Positions 45,426 through 54,676 are shown, counted from the stretch's first letter. The stretch: DNA of 64,000 nt from Azospirillum griseum (GCF_003966125.1 NZ_RXMA01000010.1:1-64000), one strand, 5' to 3'. Program-made: numbers and translations. The notes: generated by a model from the letters alone, not told the origin.

Positions 45426-46397
45426 TCAGTGCGCGCCGCCGGGAACCGTCGGGTTGCGGCCACCGACGATGAAGCGGGCGAGGTAGGTCGGGACAACGAC
45501 CTCGCAGGAGGACAGGGCGGTGATGCCCAGGTCGGCGAAACCGGCGGCGGTCGGCGACACCACATTGTCGCGCTTGAGCAACTCGACCTGATCGCGGGTC
45601 AGCGCCGGGGCCAGCACCGGCACCTTTTCCAGGACACCGCCCAACGTTTCGGCGACGGTCCAGGGGACCGGAACCAGGCAGCGGCTGCGGTGAACCTCCT
45701 TCATGGTCAGTTGCAGCAGCTCCTTGAAGCTGTAGGCGCGCGGGCCACCCAGCTCGAAGCTGCGGCCCTTGGCGCTGTCCAGGCTGAGGGCGGCGGTGAT
45801 GGCCTCGGCCACGTCGCCGACATAGACGGGCTGGAAGCGGGTCGTGCCGCCGCCGATCAGCGGCAGGGCCGGGGCGATCTGGGCCATCGCGCCGAACTTG
45901 TTGAAGAAGCCGTCCTCGGGGCCGAACACGACGCTGGGGCGCAGGATGGTGGCGGCCGGGAAGGCCGACAGCACCGCCTGTTCGCCCGCCGCCTTCGACC
46001 GCGCGTAGGAGGAGGCCGACCCGGCGTCCGCCCCCAGGGCCGAGACATGGACCAGACGGCCAACCCCGTTGGCGGCGGCCAGACGGGCGATGCGGGCCGG
46101 GGTGTCGACATGGGCGGCCTGGAAGGTCTGCGCACCGCGTTCGAACAGCACGCCGATCAGGTTGATGGCGACGTCCGCCCCCTGGAGCGCGCGGGCGACC
46201 GATTCATCCTTGGTCACGTCGGTGGCGAAGGGAACGATCTGGCCGACCGCGCCCGCCGTCTTCAGGAACGCCGCCTTGGTCGGGTTCCGCGTGGCGATGC
46301 GGACGATGGCGCCGGACTTGGCAAGACGCCGGATCAGGTGGCGGCCAATGAAGCCCGAGCCGCCGAACACCGTGATAACCTGAGTGCGAATGGACAT
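45426..46397 (-). CDS. NAD(P)-binding SDR protein, complex I NDUFA9-like
   Basis: A 323-residue atypical short-chain dehydrogenase fold. The nucleotide loop 'VITVFGGSGFIGRHLIRRLA' is at the N-terminus; 'GADVAINLIGVLFERGAQTF' and 'ARSKAAGEQAVLSAFPAATI' follow, with the Y-x-x-x-K in 'SYARSK'. The layout matches the bacterial homologues of mitochondrial NDUFA9 (the complex I 39-kDa subunit). In alphaproteobacteria such proteins may associate with NADH dehydrogenase, but enzymatic activity is doubtful. The ATG at 46397 is supported by GGGGAGA; the upstream extension is not conserved-looking. Confidence 0.88.
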   Translation of the reverse strand: MSIRTQVITVFGGSGFIGRHLIRRLAKSGAIVRIATRNPTKAAFLKTAGAVGQIVPFATDVTKDESVARALQGADVAINLIGVLFERGAQTFQAAHVDTPARIARLAAANGVGRLVHVSALGADAGSASSYARSKAAGEQAVLSAFPAATILRPSVVFGPEDGFFNKFGAMAQIAPALPLIGGGTTRFQPVYVGDVAEAITAALSLDSAKGRSFELGGPRAYSFKELLQLTMKEVHRSRCLVPVPWTVAETLGGVLEKVPVLAPALTRDQVELLKRDNVVSPTAAGFADLGITALSSCEVVVPTYLARFIVGGRNPTVPGGAH

Positions 46398-46664
46398 CGA
46401 CCGTCTCCCCATGCTGATGGCGTCACGCGGTTCGCGGGGCCGCGCCCGCGCGCCGATCAGCCCGCTGTGCCATGAATTCCGCGCAAGCTTATAGCGAATG
46501 CGCCCGCGCCAAGCTAGCCCTTGCGCCGCTGGGGATTTGCCCGGATGCCGCAGGCCGGGCAATGGGGCGGGCGGGCGCGGTTCAAAAAAATGCAAGGCGG
46601 GTGAAAATAGATGTTGACGCTGCCGGGCCGGATCATTAGAAAACGCCCCACACCGAGCACCGAA

Positions 46665-46751
46665 GCCCAGGTGGCGGAATTGGTAGACGCGCAGGTTTCA
46701 GGTACCTGTGGCAGAAATGTCGTGGAAGTTCGAGTCTTCTCCTGGGCACCA
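46665..46751 (+). tRNA. tRNA-Leu (anticodon CAG), CCA encoded
   Basis: An 87-base class II tRNA. The acceptor stem is GCCCAGG with CCTGGGC, then ACCA. The D-arm has TGGTAGACGC, the anticodon stem is CAGGT/ACCTG around the loop TTCAGGT (anticodon CAG), a long variable arm follows, and the T-loop is TTCGAGT. It lies 118 bases upstream of rnd. No phage or island is attached to its 3' end. Confidence 0.97.
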
Positions 46752-46869
46752 TTTCTTTCTACCCGGCTGCGCCGCATGCACAACTCCTTCGCAAGAGGGA
46801 AACAGTGCAGAGCGGCGTTCGTCGTTTCTGGGGTCCGTGGCCGGGGGCCTGACACTCCGGGAAGCGACC

Positions 46870-47496
46870 ATGTCCATTGAATTGCACGTCGGCGATCTGC
46901 CGGATGGCCTCGACCTCGCCGCCACCGCGCGCGACAACGCCATCGCCATCGACACCGAAACCATGGGGCTGAACCCCCACCGCGACCGTCTGTGCCTGGT
47001 CCAATTGTCGACCGGCGACGGCAGCGCCCATCTGGTCCAGTTCCGCCAGGGCGCATACGACGCCCCCAACCTCAAGCGGCTGCTGACCGACCCCGCCGTC
47101 ACCAAGCTGTTTCACTTCGCTCGCTTCGACGTGGCGGTGATGAAGGCCTATCTCGGCATCACCTGCCAGCCGATCTATTGCACGAAGGTGGCGTCCAAGC
47201 TGGTCCGCACCTTCACCGACAAGCATGGGCTGAAGGATCTGAGCAAGGATCTGCTGGGCGTGGAGATGTCCAAGCAGCAGCAGTCCTCGGATTGGGGGGC
47301 CGCCGACCTGAACGCCGAGCAGATGAAGTATGCCGCCTCGGACGTGCTGCACCTGCACGATCTGAAGGCCAAGCTGGACGTCATGCTGGCGCGCGAAGGC
47401 CGCACCCATCTGGCCAAGGCCTGCTTCGATTTCCTGCCCGCGCGTGGCGAGCTGGATTTGGGCGGCTGGGAAATCCCGGACATTTTGGCGCACTGA
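46870..47496 (+). CDS. rnd: Ribonuclease D-type 3'-5' exonuclease
   Basis: A 208-residue DEDDy exonuclease. The catalytic motifs are 'IAIDTETMGLNP' (Exo I, D and E), 'FHFARFDVAVM' (Exo II, D) and 'YAASDVLHLHDL' (Exo III, Y and D). It consists of the exonuclease domain only, lacking the HRDC domains of E. coli RNase D, which is common in alphaproteobacteria. It trims tRNA and other RNA 3' ends. The ATG at 46870 follows CGGGAAG. It lies just after tRNA-Leu and upstream of kdsD-lpt, a conserved position. Confidence 0.93.
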   Translation: MSIELHVGDLPDGLDLAATARDNAIAIDTETMGLNPHRDRLCLVQLSTGDGSAHLVQFRQGAYDAPNLKRLLTDPAVTKLFHFARFDVAVMKAYLGITCQPIYCTKVASKLVRTFTDKHGLKDLSKDLLGVEMSKQQQSSDWGAADLNAEQMKYAASDVLHLHDLKAKLDVMLAREGRTHLAKACFDFLPARGELDLGGWEIPDILAH

Positions 47497-47525
47497 TCCA
47501 CCGGAATCCGCGCAGGATCATGGCT

Positions 47526-47550
47526 CCGGCCCCGTATCGGACGGGGCCGG
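47526..47550 (+). terminator. Hairpin after rnd
   Basis: CCGGCCCCGT (47526-47535), 5-base loop, ACGGGGCCGG (47541-47550), followed by GTTTGA. The T-run is short, so termination may be partial. Confidence 0.5.
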
Positions 47551-47655
47551 GTTTGACCCGGCGCGCGGCGGTGGGCATACTGCGGGCGCGGAGACCGTCG
47601 GGTTCCCCCGGCGGTTTCGCCGTCTGCGCTCCTTTGCCGAAGGCCCACTGCGTTC

Positions 47656-48732
47656 ATGTCCAGCCTGATGAATGAGGTCGCGGAGTTGATCACCGATTTG
47701 ACCAGTCGGCTTGCCGCCACGGCGTCCGTGGCCGACGACACCGCCGTGCCGGGACCATCCGAAACGGGCGCGCGCCGCCCAGAGGATGATCTCGCCTGCG
47801 CGGCCCGTGTTCTGCGGACGGAGGCCGAGGCGTTGGGCGCGCTTGCCGATGGCCTGAACGGCGCGTTCCTGCGCGCGCTTGACCTGTTGGGTGGTGTGTC
47901 GGGGCGGGTCATCGTCACCGGCATGGGCAAATCCGGCCATGTCGGGCGGAAGATCGCGGCGACGCTGGCCTCCACCGGCACCCCGGCCTTCTTCGTGCAT
48001 CCCGGCGAGGCCAGCCACGGCGACCTGGGCATGATCGCCCGCAGCGACGCCGTGCTGGCGCTGTCCAATTCCGGCAACACGCACGAGCTGTCGGACATCA
48101 TCGCCTACACCCGGCGATTCGACATTCCCCTGATCGGCATCACCAGCCGCGACGCTTCGGCTCTGGGTGAACAGTCCGATGTGGCCTTGATCCTTCCCTC
48201 GGCCCCCGAAGCCTGCCCGCTGGGGCTGGCCCCGACCACCTCCACCACCCTGATGCTGGCGCTGGGCGACGCGCTGGCGGTGGCCTTGCTGGAACGGCGC
48301 GGCTTTTCCGCCGCCGATTTCCGCGAATTCCACCCCGGTGGGCAATTGGGCCGCGCCCTGCTGAAGGTGACGGACATCATGCACAAGGACGACGGGCTGC
48401 CGCTCTGCCGCTTCGACGCGTCCCTGTCCGAGGTGATCCTGGAGATGACGGCCAAGCGGCTGGGCTGCGTCGGCGTCACCGACGCGCAAGGGGCGCTGAT
48501 CGGCATCATCACCGACGGCGACCTGCGCCGCCATCTGGCCCCGGAACTTCTGTCCGAACGGGCCGACCGCATCATGTCACCCCGGCCCAAGACGATTCGC
48601 CCCAAGGCGTTGATCGCCGAGGCGCTGCGGGTGATGAACGACAAGCAGATCACCACCCTGTTCGTGATCGAGGCCGACCGGCCGCTGGGCATCGTGCACA
48701 TCCACGATTGCCTGCGCGCGGGCGCGGCCTGA
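47656..48732 (+). CDS. kdsD: Arabinose-5-phosphate isomerase (KpsF/GutQ family)
   Basis: A 358-residue enzyme that makes arabinose 5-phosphate from ribulose 5-phosphate, the first step to Kdo of lipopolysaccharide. The SIS domain covers about 75-215 ('GRVIVTGMGKSGHVGRKIA', 'FFVHPGEASHGDLGMI', 'LALSNSGNTHELSDII'). Two CBS domains follow ('VTDIMHKDDGLPLCRFD' and 'DRIMSPRPKTIRPKALI'). The N-terminus has about 40 extra residues of low conservation. It heads the kdsD-lptC-lptA-lptB-rpoN-hpf-ptsN run; genes are close or overlapping up to rpoN. Confidence 0.94.
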   Translation: MSSLMNEVAELITDLTSRLAATASVADDTAVPGPSETGARRPEDDLACAARVLRTEAEALGALADGLNGAFLRALDLLGGVSGRVIVTGMGKSGHVGRKIAATLASTGTPAFFVHPGEASHGDLGMIARSDAVLALSNSGNTHELSDIIAYTRRFDIPLIGITSRDASALGEQSDVALILPSAPEACPLGLAPTTSTTLMLALGDALAVALLERRGFSAADFREFHPGGQLGRALLKVTDIMHKDDGLPLCRFDASLSEVILEMTAKRLGCVGVTDAQGALIGIITDGDLRRHLAPELLSERADRIMSPRPKTIRPKALIAEALRVMNDKQITTLFVIEADRPLGIVHIHDCLRAGAA

Positions 48733-48763
48733 TCGGCCGGACCAACGGGAAAGGGGCGTCTTC

Positions 48764-49444
48764 ATGACCACCGAGGCTCCAGGGTCCGATCAACGCGGCC
48801 CCGGTCCGGCGCTGGCCGCCGCCAAGCGGGTCCACCGCCGTCGCGACACCCGCCCGGTCAGTCGCCTGTACAGCCGTTTCGTCACCGGCATGAAGGTCGT
48901 GCTGCCCGCGTCGGCGCTGGCGCTGGTGGCGGTTCTTGCGGCGTGGCCATCGTTGAACAGCGTCCCCACGCCGCGCATCGCCGCCGACAAGGGGCAGACG
49001 GAAATGGTCAAGCCGCGCTATTTCAGCGTGGATGAACACAACCAGCCCTTTTCCCTGGTGGCCGCCCAGGCTGACAAATCCACCGACCAGCCCGACATCG
49101 TTCTGCTGGATCTGCCCGAAGCGGAATTGACCGAGACGGGCGGCACCTGGGTGACGATCCGTTCGGACAAAGGATGGTACAATCAGGTCACGGGCATTCT
49201 GCTGATGCGTGGCCATGTCCGTTTCCTGCGCGACGACGGCAGCGAGTTCACGACGGAAGAGGCGGAAACCGACATCCGCAAGGGCAACGCGTGGGGCAAC
49301 GTCCCCGTTGTCGGGCAGGGGCCGCAGGGCGAAATCAACGCCAAGGGCTTTCGTATGACCGACCATGGCAAAACCGTGGTCTTCCTCAATCAGTCCAAGG
49401 CCGAGGTTCAGGCGGCAGAGCGTCCGGGAGGAAAGAAGCGGTGA
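48764..49444 (+). CDS. lptC: LPS export protein LptC
   Basis: A 226-residue inner-membrane protein that links the LptBFG extractor to the LptA bridge. A basic cytoplasmic N-terminus precedes one membrane helix (about 45-63, 'VVLPASALALVAVLAAW'), and the rest is the periplasmic beta-jellyroll ('KPRYFSVDEHNQPFSLVAAQ', 'GWYNQVTGILLMRGHVRF'). Start ATG follows AAGGGG. Its stop overlaps the lptA ATG by one base. Confidence 0.92.
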   Translation: MTTEAPGSDQRGPGPALAAAKRVHRRRDTRPVSRLYSRFVTGMKVVLPASALALVAVLAAWPSLNSVPTPRIAADKGQTEMVKPRYFSVDEHNQPFSLVAAQADKSTDQPDIVLLDLPEAELTETGGTWVTIRSDKGWYNQVTGILLMRGHVRFLRDDGSEFTTEEAETDIRKGNAWGNVPVVGQGPQGEINAKGFRMTDHGKTVVFLNQSKAEVQAAERPGGKKR

Positions 49445-50361
49445 TGCAGCGATGGGGCAAACCGGGAGCGGGATTCGCCGCGCCGAGCACGCCGGACGGG
49501 GTTCTGCGCGCCTGCCGCGCCGCCGGGTTGGCCTTGGCCCTGATGGCCGGGGGGGGCGGAATGGTCGAAGGGGCGTTGGCCCAGGGGCTGCCGGGCATGG
49601 CGGCGGGCAAGACCCCGGTGGAGGTCAACGCCGATCAGGCCATCGAATGGCACCAGGATGTCCGCGCCTATGTCGCCCGTGGCAATGCGTCGGCCAAGCG
49701 CGGCGAATCCACCGTCTATGCCGACGTGCTGACCGCCTATTACCGCGAGGTTCCCGGCAAGGGGAACGAGGTGTTCCAACTGGTGGCCGAGGGATCGGTG
49801 CGGCTGGTCAGCCCGACCCAGCAGGTGTTCGGCGACCGTGGCGTGTATGATGTCGACAAGCAGATCGCCGTCGTCACCGGCAAGGCGCTGAAGCTCATCA
49901 CCACCAAGGACGTCGTCACCGCCCGTGACAGCCTCGAATATTACGAGGCGCGGGAACTGACGGTGGCGCGTGGTGACGCCGTGGCCGTGCGCGGCACCGA
50001 CCGCATGCGCGCCGACGTGCTGATCGGCCAGTTGAAGAAGATGCCCGACGGATCGACGCAGATGGAACGCATCGACGGGTCCGGCAACGTGGTGGTGACG
50101 ACGATCAACGACGTCGCGGTCTCTGACAAGTTGATCTATTCCATCGCCGACAACGTCGCGGTTCTGATCGGCAACGTGAAGATCACGCGCGGCGACAACC
50201 AGATCAACGGCGAATCCGCCGAAATGAACATGACGACCAAGGTCAACCGGGTCATCGCCGGCCCCAACGCCGGGCGGGTCAACGGCCTGCTGATTTCCGG
50301 CCAGAAGCCGGAGGCCGACGGCAAGGCCCCCCCGAAGCCAGTTGACGGGAAAAAACCGTGA
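49444..50361 (+). CDS. lptA: LPS transport periplasmic protein LptA
   Basis: A 305-residue periplasmic bridge protein with a signal peptide (core 'GLALALMAGGGGMVEGALA'). Two or more OstA-like jellyroll units are visible: 'VEVNADQAIEWHQDVRAYVA' onward with 'YADVLTAYYRE', and 'VAVLIGNVKITRGDNQING' onward. It is longer than enterobacterial LptA (about 185 residues), as usual in alphaproteobacteria. The C-terminus is Pro/Lys-rich. The ATG overlaps the lptC stop (TGATG), and its own stop overlaps the lptB GTG. Confidence 0.92.
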   Translation: MQRWGKPGAGFAAPSTPDGVLRACRAAGLALALMAGGGGMVEGALAQGLPGMAAGKTPVEVNADQAIEWHQDVRAYVARGNASAKRGESTVYADVLTAYYREVPGKGNEVFQLVAEGSVRLVSPTQQVFGDRGVYDVDKQIAVVTGKALKLITTKDVVTARDSLEYYEARELTVARGDAVAVRGTDRMRADVLIGQLKKMPDGSTQMERIDGSGNVVVTTINDVAVSDKLIYSIADNVAVLIGNVKITRGDNQINGESAEMNMTTKVNRVIAGPNAGRVNGLLISGQKPEADGKAPPKPVDGKKP

Positions 50362-51131
50362 CCCAACCGCCCCGCACCCCCCCCACGCTGGGGGACAGCG
50401 CCACGCCGAGGGAGGGCCTGATCGCCCGCCATCTTGGCAAGTCCTTCAAAAAACGGCCGGTCGTGCGCGACGTTTCGGTCAGCGTCCAGCGGGGGGAGGC
50501 GGTGGGGCTGCTCGGCCCCAACGGGGCGGGCAAGACGACCTGCTTCTACATGATCACCGGGCTGATCGCCGCCGATTCCGGCTCCATCACCCTGGACGGG
50601 CAGGACATCACAGCCCTGCCGATGTACCGCCGCGCCCGGCTGGGCATCGGCTATCTGCCGCAGGAGGCCTCGATCTTCCGGGGCATGACGGTGGAGAACA
50701 ACATCCGTTCGGTGCTGGAGGTGGTGGAAAGCGACCGCGACGCCCGCGAAGCGATGCTGGACGAGCTGCTGGCCGAATTCTCCGTCACCCATCTGCGCCG
50801 CGCCCCGGCCCTGGCCCTGTCGGGCGGTGAGCGGCGGCGTGTGGAGATCGCCCGCGCCCTGGCCGGGCAACCCCATTTCATCCTGCTGGACGAGCCGTTG
50901 GCGGGCATCGACCCCATCGCCGTCAACGACATCCGCGAGCTGGTCGGTCATCTGCGCGACCGGGGCATCGGCGTCCTCATCACCGATCACAACGTCCGTG
51001 AGACTTTGGACCTTGTGGATCGGGCATACATCTTGCACGATGGGGTCGTACTGATGGAAGGCGGTCCCGAAGAGATCGTGGCGCACGAAGGTGTGCGCAA
51101 GGTCTATCTCGGCGACCGATTCAGCCTCTAG
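50358..51131 (+). CDS. lptB: LPS export ABC transporter ATPase LptB
   Basis: A 257-residue ATPase driving LPS extraction. Walker A 'GLLGPNGAGKTTCFYMITG', the LptB-typical 'GIGYLPQEASIFRGMTVENN', signature 'LSGGERRRVEIARALAG', Walker B 'FILLDEPLAGIDPIAV' and switch 'LITDHNVRETLDLVDRAYIL' are intact. The GTG start at 50358 overlaps the lptA stop (GTGA). About 20 extra N-terminal residues are Pro-rich. It lies 17 bases upstream of rpoN, a classic arrangement. Confidence 0.96.
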   Translation: MTQPPRTPPTLGDSATPREGLIARHLGKSFKKRPVVRDVSVSVQRGEAVGLLGPNGAGKTTCFYMITGLIAADSGSITLDGQDITALPMYRRARLGIGYLPQEASIFRGMTVENNIRSVLEVVESDRDAREAMLDELLAEFSVTHLRRAPALALSGGERRRVEIARALAGQPHFILLDEPLAGIDPIAVNDIRELVGHLRDRGIGVLITDHNVRETLDLVDRAYILHDGVVLMEGGPEEIVAHEGVRKVYLGDRFSL

Positions 51132-51148
51132 CTTTCGGTTTCCCACCC

Positions 51149-52744
51149 ATGGCGCTCGCGCAACGGCTCGATCTTCGGCAAGCTCAAACCCTGGTGATGA
51201 CACCGCAGTTGCAGCAGGCGATCAAGCTGCTGCAACTGTCGAACATCGAGCTGTCGGATTTCGTCGATCGCGAGATCGAACAAAATCCGCTGCTGGAGCG
51301 CGACAGCGGCCCCGGCGACGGCGGCGACGCGGCGGCGGGGGAGATCAGCGGTGGGCTGGACGGGCCGGTCGGCGAGTTCGGCGGCAGCGCCGACGGGCTG
51401 AACGGGCGCGACGACGGACCGGCCGCGCCGCCGACCGACGGACGCACCCGCGACACGGTCGAGATGACCTCGTCGGAAACCATGGGCGCGTCGTCCGAAG
51501 CCCCGCTCGACACCGATTTCGAGAATGTCTATTCCGACGACCGTTTTTCCGACGGGTCGGACGGTGGCAACGAGGTGTATGGCTCCTACAGCGACCGGGG
51601 CGGGCGCAGCGGATTCGACGACGACGACTCGAATCTGGAAGCGACGCTGACCGGCGAAAAGAGCCTGCGCGAGCATCTGATCGAACAGCTCAAGATCGAC
51701 CTGCCCGACCATGGCGACCAGCTCATCGGGCTGGCCCTGATCGATATGCTGGACGGGGCGGGCTGGCTGGTCGGCTTCGACGCGGAGATCCTGGCCGGGC
51801 AGTTGGGCTGCGACGCCGCGCGGGTGGACCGGGTGCTGGCCGCCTGCCAGCGCTTCGATCCGGCGGGCATCTTCGCCCGCTCGCTCAAGGAATGCCTGGC
51901 GATCCAGTTGCGGGAAAAGAACCGGCTGGATCCGGCAATGGAAACGCTGCTCGACAACCTTGATCTGCTGGCGGCGCGCAACCTGCCCGCCATCATGAAG
52001 GTGTGCGGGGTGGACGCGGAGGATGTGGCCGACATGGTCGCCGACATCCGCAAGCTGAACCCCAAACCGGCGATGCTGTTCGACCACACCCCGGCCCAAC
52101 TGGTGACGCCCGACATCCTGATGCGGGCCAACCCCGGCGGCGGCTGGCTGATCGATCTGAACCCGGACACGCTGCCGCGCGTGCTGGTCAACCACCGCTA
52201 TTTCGCCAAAATCTCCGATTCCACCAAGAACAAGGCGGACAAGGAGTATCTGACCGAGAAATTCCAGTCGGCCAACTGGCTGGTGAAGTCGCTGCACCAG
52301 CGCGCCACCACCATCCTGAAGGTGGCCAGCGAGATCGTGCGCCAGCAGGACGCCTTTTTCATCCACGGCGTCTCGCACCTGAAGCCGCTGATCCTGCGCG
52401 ACATCGCCGAGGCCATCGGCATGCACGAAAGCACGGTCAGCCGGGTGACGACCAACAAGTTCATGGCCACGCAGCGCGGCGTGTTCGAACTGAAGTATTT
52501 CTTCACCTCCTCGATCCAGGGGGCCGATGGTCAGGCCGCCCATTCCGCAGAAGCGGTTCGGCACCGCATCAAAACCATGATCGACGCCGAAAAGGCCGAA
52601 GACGTCTTGTCCGATGATAAACTTGTCGAAATCCTCCGCAGCGAAGGGATCGACATTGCGCGGCGGACCGTTGCGAAGTATCGTGAAGCTATGAAAATAC
52701 CGTCATCGGTGCAGAGGCGCCGCGCCAAGATGTCACGTATGTAG
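51149..52744 (+). CDS. rpoN: RNA polymerase sigma-54 factor
   Basis: A 531-residue alternative sigma factor for nitrogen and other regulons. The Gln/Leu-rich activator-interaction region I is at the N-terminus ('LVMTPQLQQAIKLLQLSN'). An acidic Gly/Asp-rich region II (about 50-165) is longer than in enterobacteria. The core-binding domain, the HTH region ('IAEAIGMHESTVSRVTTNKF') and the C-terminal RpoN box 'ARRTVAKYREAMKIPSS' follow. The stop precedes a predicted promoter for hpf. A PTS-Ntr gene, ptsN, lies 0.7 kb downstream. Confidence 0.97.
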   Translation: MALAQRLDLRQAQTLVMTPQLQQAIKLLQLSNIELSDFVDREIEQNPLLERDSGPGDGGDAAAGEISGGLDGPVGEFGGSADGLNGRDDGPAAPPTDGRTRDTVEMTSSETMGASSEAPLDTDFENVYSDDRFSDGSDGGNEVYGSYSDRGGRSGFDDDDSNLEATLTGEKSLREHLIEQLKIDLPDHGDQLIGLALIDMLDGAGWLVGFDAEILAGQLGCDAARVDRVLAACQRFDPAGIFARSLKECLAIQLREKNRLDPAMETLLDNLDLLAARNLPAIMKVCGVDAEDVADMVADIRKLNPKPAMLFDHTPAQLVTPDILMRANPGGGWLIDLNPDTLPRVLVNHRYFAKISDSTKNKADKEYLTEKFQSANWLVKSLHQRATTILKVASEIVRQQDAFFIHGVSHLKPLILRDIAEAIGMHESTVSRVTTNKFMATQRGVFELKYFFTSSIQGADGQAAHSAEAVRHRIKTMIDAEKAEDVLSDDKLVEILRSEGIDIARRTVAKYREAMKIPSSVQRRRAKMSRM

Positions 52745-52769
52745 CGGGACTTGCATGGTGTGGGCTTCG

Positions 52770-52798
52770 TTGACAGGCTCCACAACCGTCACTAAGGT
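52770..52798 (+). promoter_or_regulatory. Predicted sigma-70-type promoter of hpf
   Basis: TTGACA (52770-52775), 17 bases, TAAGGT (52793-52798), 71 bases upstream of the hpf start. A perfect -35 and a fair -10. Confidence 0.45.
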
Positions 52799-52869
52799 CC
52801 CGCCCCGCACGCGAGATCCAGCCGTCTTTACACCGTCCCCAGCGGATCAATTTTTGGAAACGTTCCAAC

Positions 52870-53454
52870 ATGCAACTGACCGTCAAAGGCAAGCAGCTTG
52901 ACGTGGGCGACGCCCTGCGCACCCATGTGGCCGACAGCCTGAACGCCGTGGTCGGCAAGTATTTCAACAAGCCGATCGAAGCCAACGTCGTCCTGACCAA
53001 GGACGCGCACCTGTACAAGGCCGATATTCAGGTCCATGTGGGCCGTGGCATCGTCCTGCAAAGCGCGTCGGACGCGACGGAGCCGTACCCGGCGTTCGAC
53101 ACCGCGTGCGACAAGCTGGCCAAGCGTCTGCGCCGCTACAAGAGCCGCCTGCGCGACCACCACAGCGAAAACGGCGCTGCCGAGGTCATCCCCGCCCGCT
53201 ACCAGATCCTGGAAGCCGAGGCGGAGGAGCATCACGAAGAGGTTCCGGCCGACGCCGCCCACCCGATGGTCGTCGCCGAAATGGAAACCTCCATCGCCAC
53301 CCTGTCGGTCAGCGAGGCGGTGATGCGCCTTGAACTGGCCCAGGCCCCGGCGCTGATGTTCCACAACGGCGCGCACGGCCGTCTGAACATGGTCTACCGC
53401 CGTGCCGATGGGAACATCGGCTGGGTCGATCCGGCGGAGAAGGCCGGGGCCTGA
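52870..53454 (+). CDS. hpf: Long-form ribosome hibernation-promoting factor
   Basis: A 194-residue protein that silences and dimerises ribosomes in slow growth. The N-terminal HPF/YfiA domain runs to about 105 ('MQLTVKGKQLDVGDALRTHV', 'CDKLAKRLRRYKSRLRDHHS'). A Glu/His-rich linker follows ('EAEEHHEEVPADAAHP'), then the C-terminal dimerisation domain ('LSVSEAVMRLELAQAPALMF', 'HGRLNMVYRRADGNIGWVDP'). The presence of both domains makes it the long form that forms 100S ribosomes alone. It lies between rpoN and ptsN. Confidence 0.95.
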   Translation: MQLTVKGKQLDVGDALRTHVADSLNAVVGKYFNKPIEANVVLTKDAHLYKADIQVHVGRGIVLQSASDATEPYPAFDTACDKLAKRLRRYKSRLRDHHSENGAAEVIPARYQILEAEAEEHHEEVPADAAHPMVVAEMETSIATLSVSEAVMRLELAQAPALMFHNGAHGRLNMVYRRADGNIGWVDPAEKAGA

Positions 53455-53485
53455 TCCCCGGCTCCGACGTCCGGCCCGAACCGTC

Positions 53486-53947
53486 ATGCTCGACCTCATC
53501 ACGCCGCAAGCCATCCTCCCGCACCTGAAGGCCGGCAACAAAAAGCAGGCCTTGCAGGAGCTGGCGCGCAAAGCGTCCGAGCTGACCGGACAGCCCGAGC
53601 GGACGATCTTCGACGTCCTTCTGGACCGCGAGCGGCTGGGCACGACCGGCGTGGGGCATGGCATCGCCATTCCCCACGGCAAACTGTCCAGCCTCGACCG
53701 CGTCCACGGCGTCTTCGCCCGTTTGGAGCGGCCCATCGATTTTGACGCCATCGATGAGCAGCCGGTCGATCTTGTCTTTCTGTTGCTGGCCCCCGATCAA
53801 TCGGGTGCCGACCACCTGAAGGCGCTGGCCCGCGTGTCGCGGCTGCTGCGCGATCAGTCGATGTGCGAAAAACTGCGCGGCGCGCAATCCGGCGACGCGA
53901 TCTTTGCCTTGCTGACCACCCAGCAGGAAGCCACCCCCGCCGCGTGA
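53486..53947 (+). CDS. ptsN: PTS IIA-like nitrogen-regulatory protein PtsN
   Basis: A 153-residue EIIA-Ntr protein, the end acceptor of the nitrogen PTS fed by PtsP through an NPr protein. The phosphorylated His is in 'GVGHGIAIPHGKLSS' near residue 66; 'RLGTTGVGHGIAIP' and 'DLVFLLLAPDQSGADHLK' are family marks. It regulates potassium, nitrogen and stress functions by protein contact. The ATG at 53486 is the family start. Its phosphodonor PtsP is encoded 6.1 kb downstream in the same window. Confidence 0.95.
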   Translation: MLDLITPQAILPHLKAGNKKQALQELARKASELTGQPERTIFDVLLDRERLGTTGVGHGIAIPHGKLSSLDRVHGVFARLERPIDFDAIDEQPVDLVFLLLAPDQSGADHLKALARVSRLLRDQSMCEKLRGAQSGDAIFALLTTQQEATPAA

Positions 53948-53975
53948 CGGGGGCCTCAACACCGGAATTCAAAAG

Positions 53976-54006
53976 GGCCGCCGCCTCCGTCGCGCGGCCT
54001 TTTTCT
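53976..54006 (+). terminator. Intrinsic terminator after ptsN
   Basis: GGCCGC (53976-53981) pairs with GCGGCC (53994-53999), flanked by AAAAG on the left and followed by TTTTTCT. It ends the kdsD-to-ptsN cluster. Confidence 0.75.
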
Positions 54007-54067
54007 TTGGCGTGGCGGTGGGCGCGCGCGGTGGCGCGGGGCGCTGGGGTGGGGTAGACTGCGCGGC

Positions 54068-54613
54068 ATGACGAACGCGCTGCGCAAGCCGTGGATTTCC
54101 CCGGACGACTACCTGTCAGCGGAACGGGTGGCGGAGGTGCGTCACGAGTATGTCGATGGCGAGGTCTTCGCCATGGTCGGGGCCAGCCGACGGCACGCGC
54201 AGATCGTGGCGCGGTTCGGCCACGCCATCCGGCAAGCCGCGCTCCGCCGGGGTTGCGACGCTTATCTCAACGACGTCAAGGTTCGGGTCGAGGCCGCGAA
54301 CGCCTATTATTACCCGGACGTGGTCGCCACCTGCGCGCCCGGCGACGATGATCCTTACGTGGTCCACGCCCCGGCCCTGATCGTCGAGGTCCTGTCCGAC
54401 AGCACGGAGGCCGTCGACCGCCGGGAAAAGCGCGCCAACTACCAGAAAATCCCCAGCCTGCGGGAAATCGTGCTGGTGGCCCAGGACGACCGCCGTGTCG
54501 AGATTTACCGCCGTGACGGCCCCCATTGGGTGGCCGACATCGTGACGGAGGGCGACGTCGCGTTGACGTCGCTGGACCTCACTTTGCCGCTGGCCGCGCT
54601 TTACGAGGATTGA
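54068..54613 (+). CDS. Uma2 family (DUF820) putative endonuclease
   Basis: A 181-residue protein of the PD-(D/E)XK-like Uma2 family. It starts 'WISPDDYLSAERVAEVRHEY', then 'DGEVFAMVGASRRHAQIV', and the catalytic-looking 'YYYPDVVATCAPGDDDPYVV' and 'PALIVEVLSDSTEAVDRR' (D...E-x-L), then 'KRANYQKIPSLREIVLVAQD'. These proteins are abundant in cyanobacteria and common in alphaproteobacteria; their biological role is unknown. It is a lone gene converging on the 604-residue unknown gene. Confidence 0.9.
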   Translation: MTNALRKPWISPDDYLSAERVAEVRHEYVDGEVFAMVGASRRHAQIVARFGHAIRQAALRRGCDAYLNDVKVRVEAANAYYYPDVVATCAPGDDDPYVVHAPALIVEVLSDSTEAVDRREKRANYQKIPSLREIVLVAQDDRRVEIYRRDGPHWVADIVTEGDVALTSLDLTLPLAALYED

Positions 54614-54676
54614 GTGGGGGCGTCAACGCGCCGCCTGAGCGCCCACCTCCGCCTGCCTCCTTGAGCCTGCGGATGA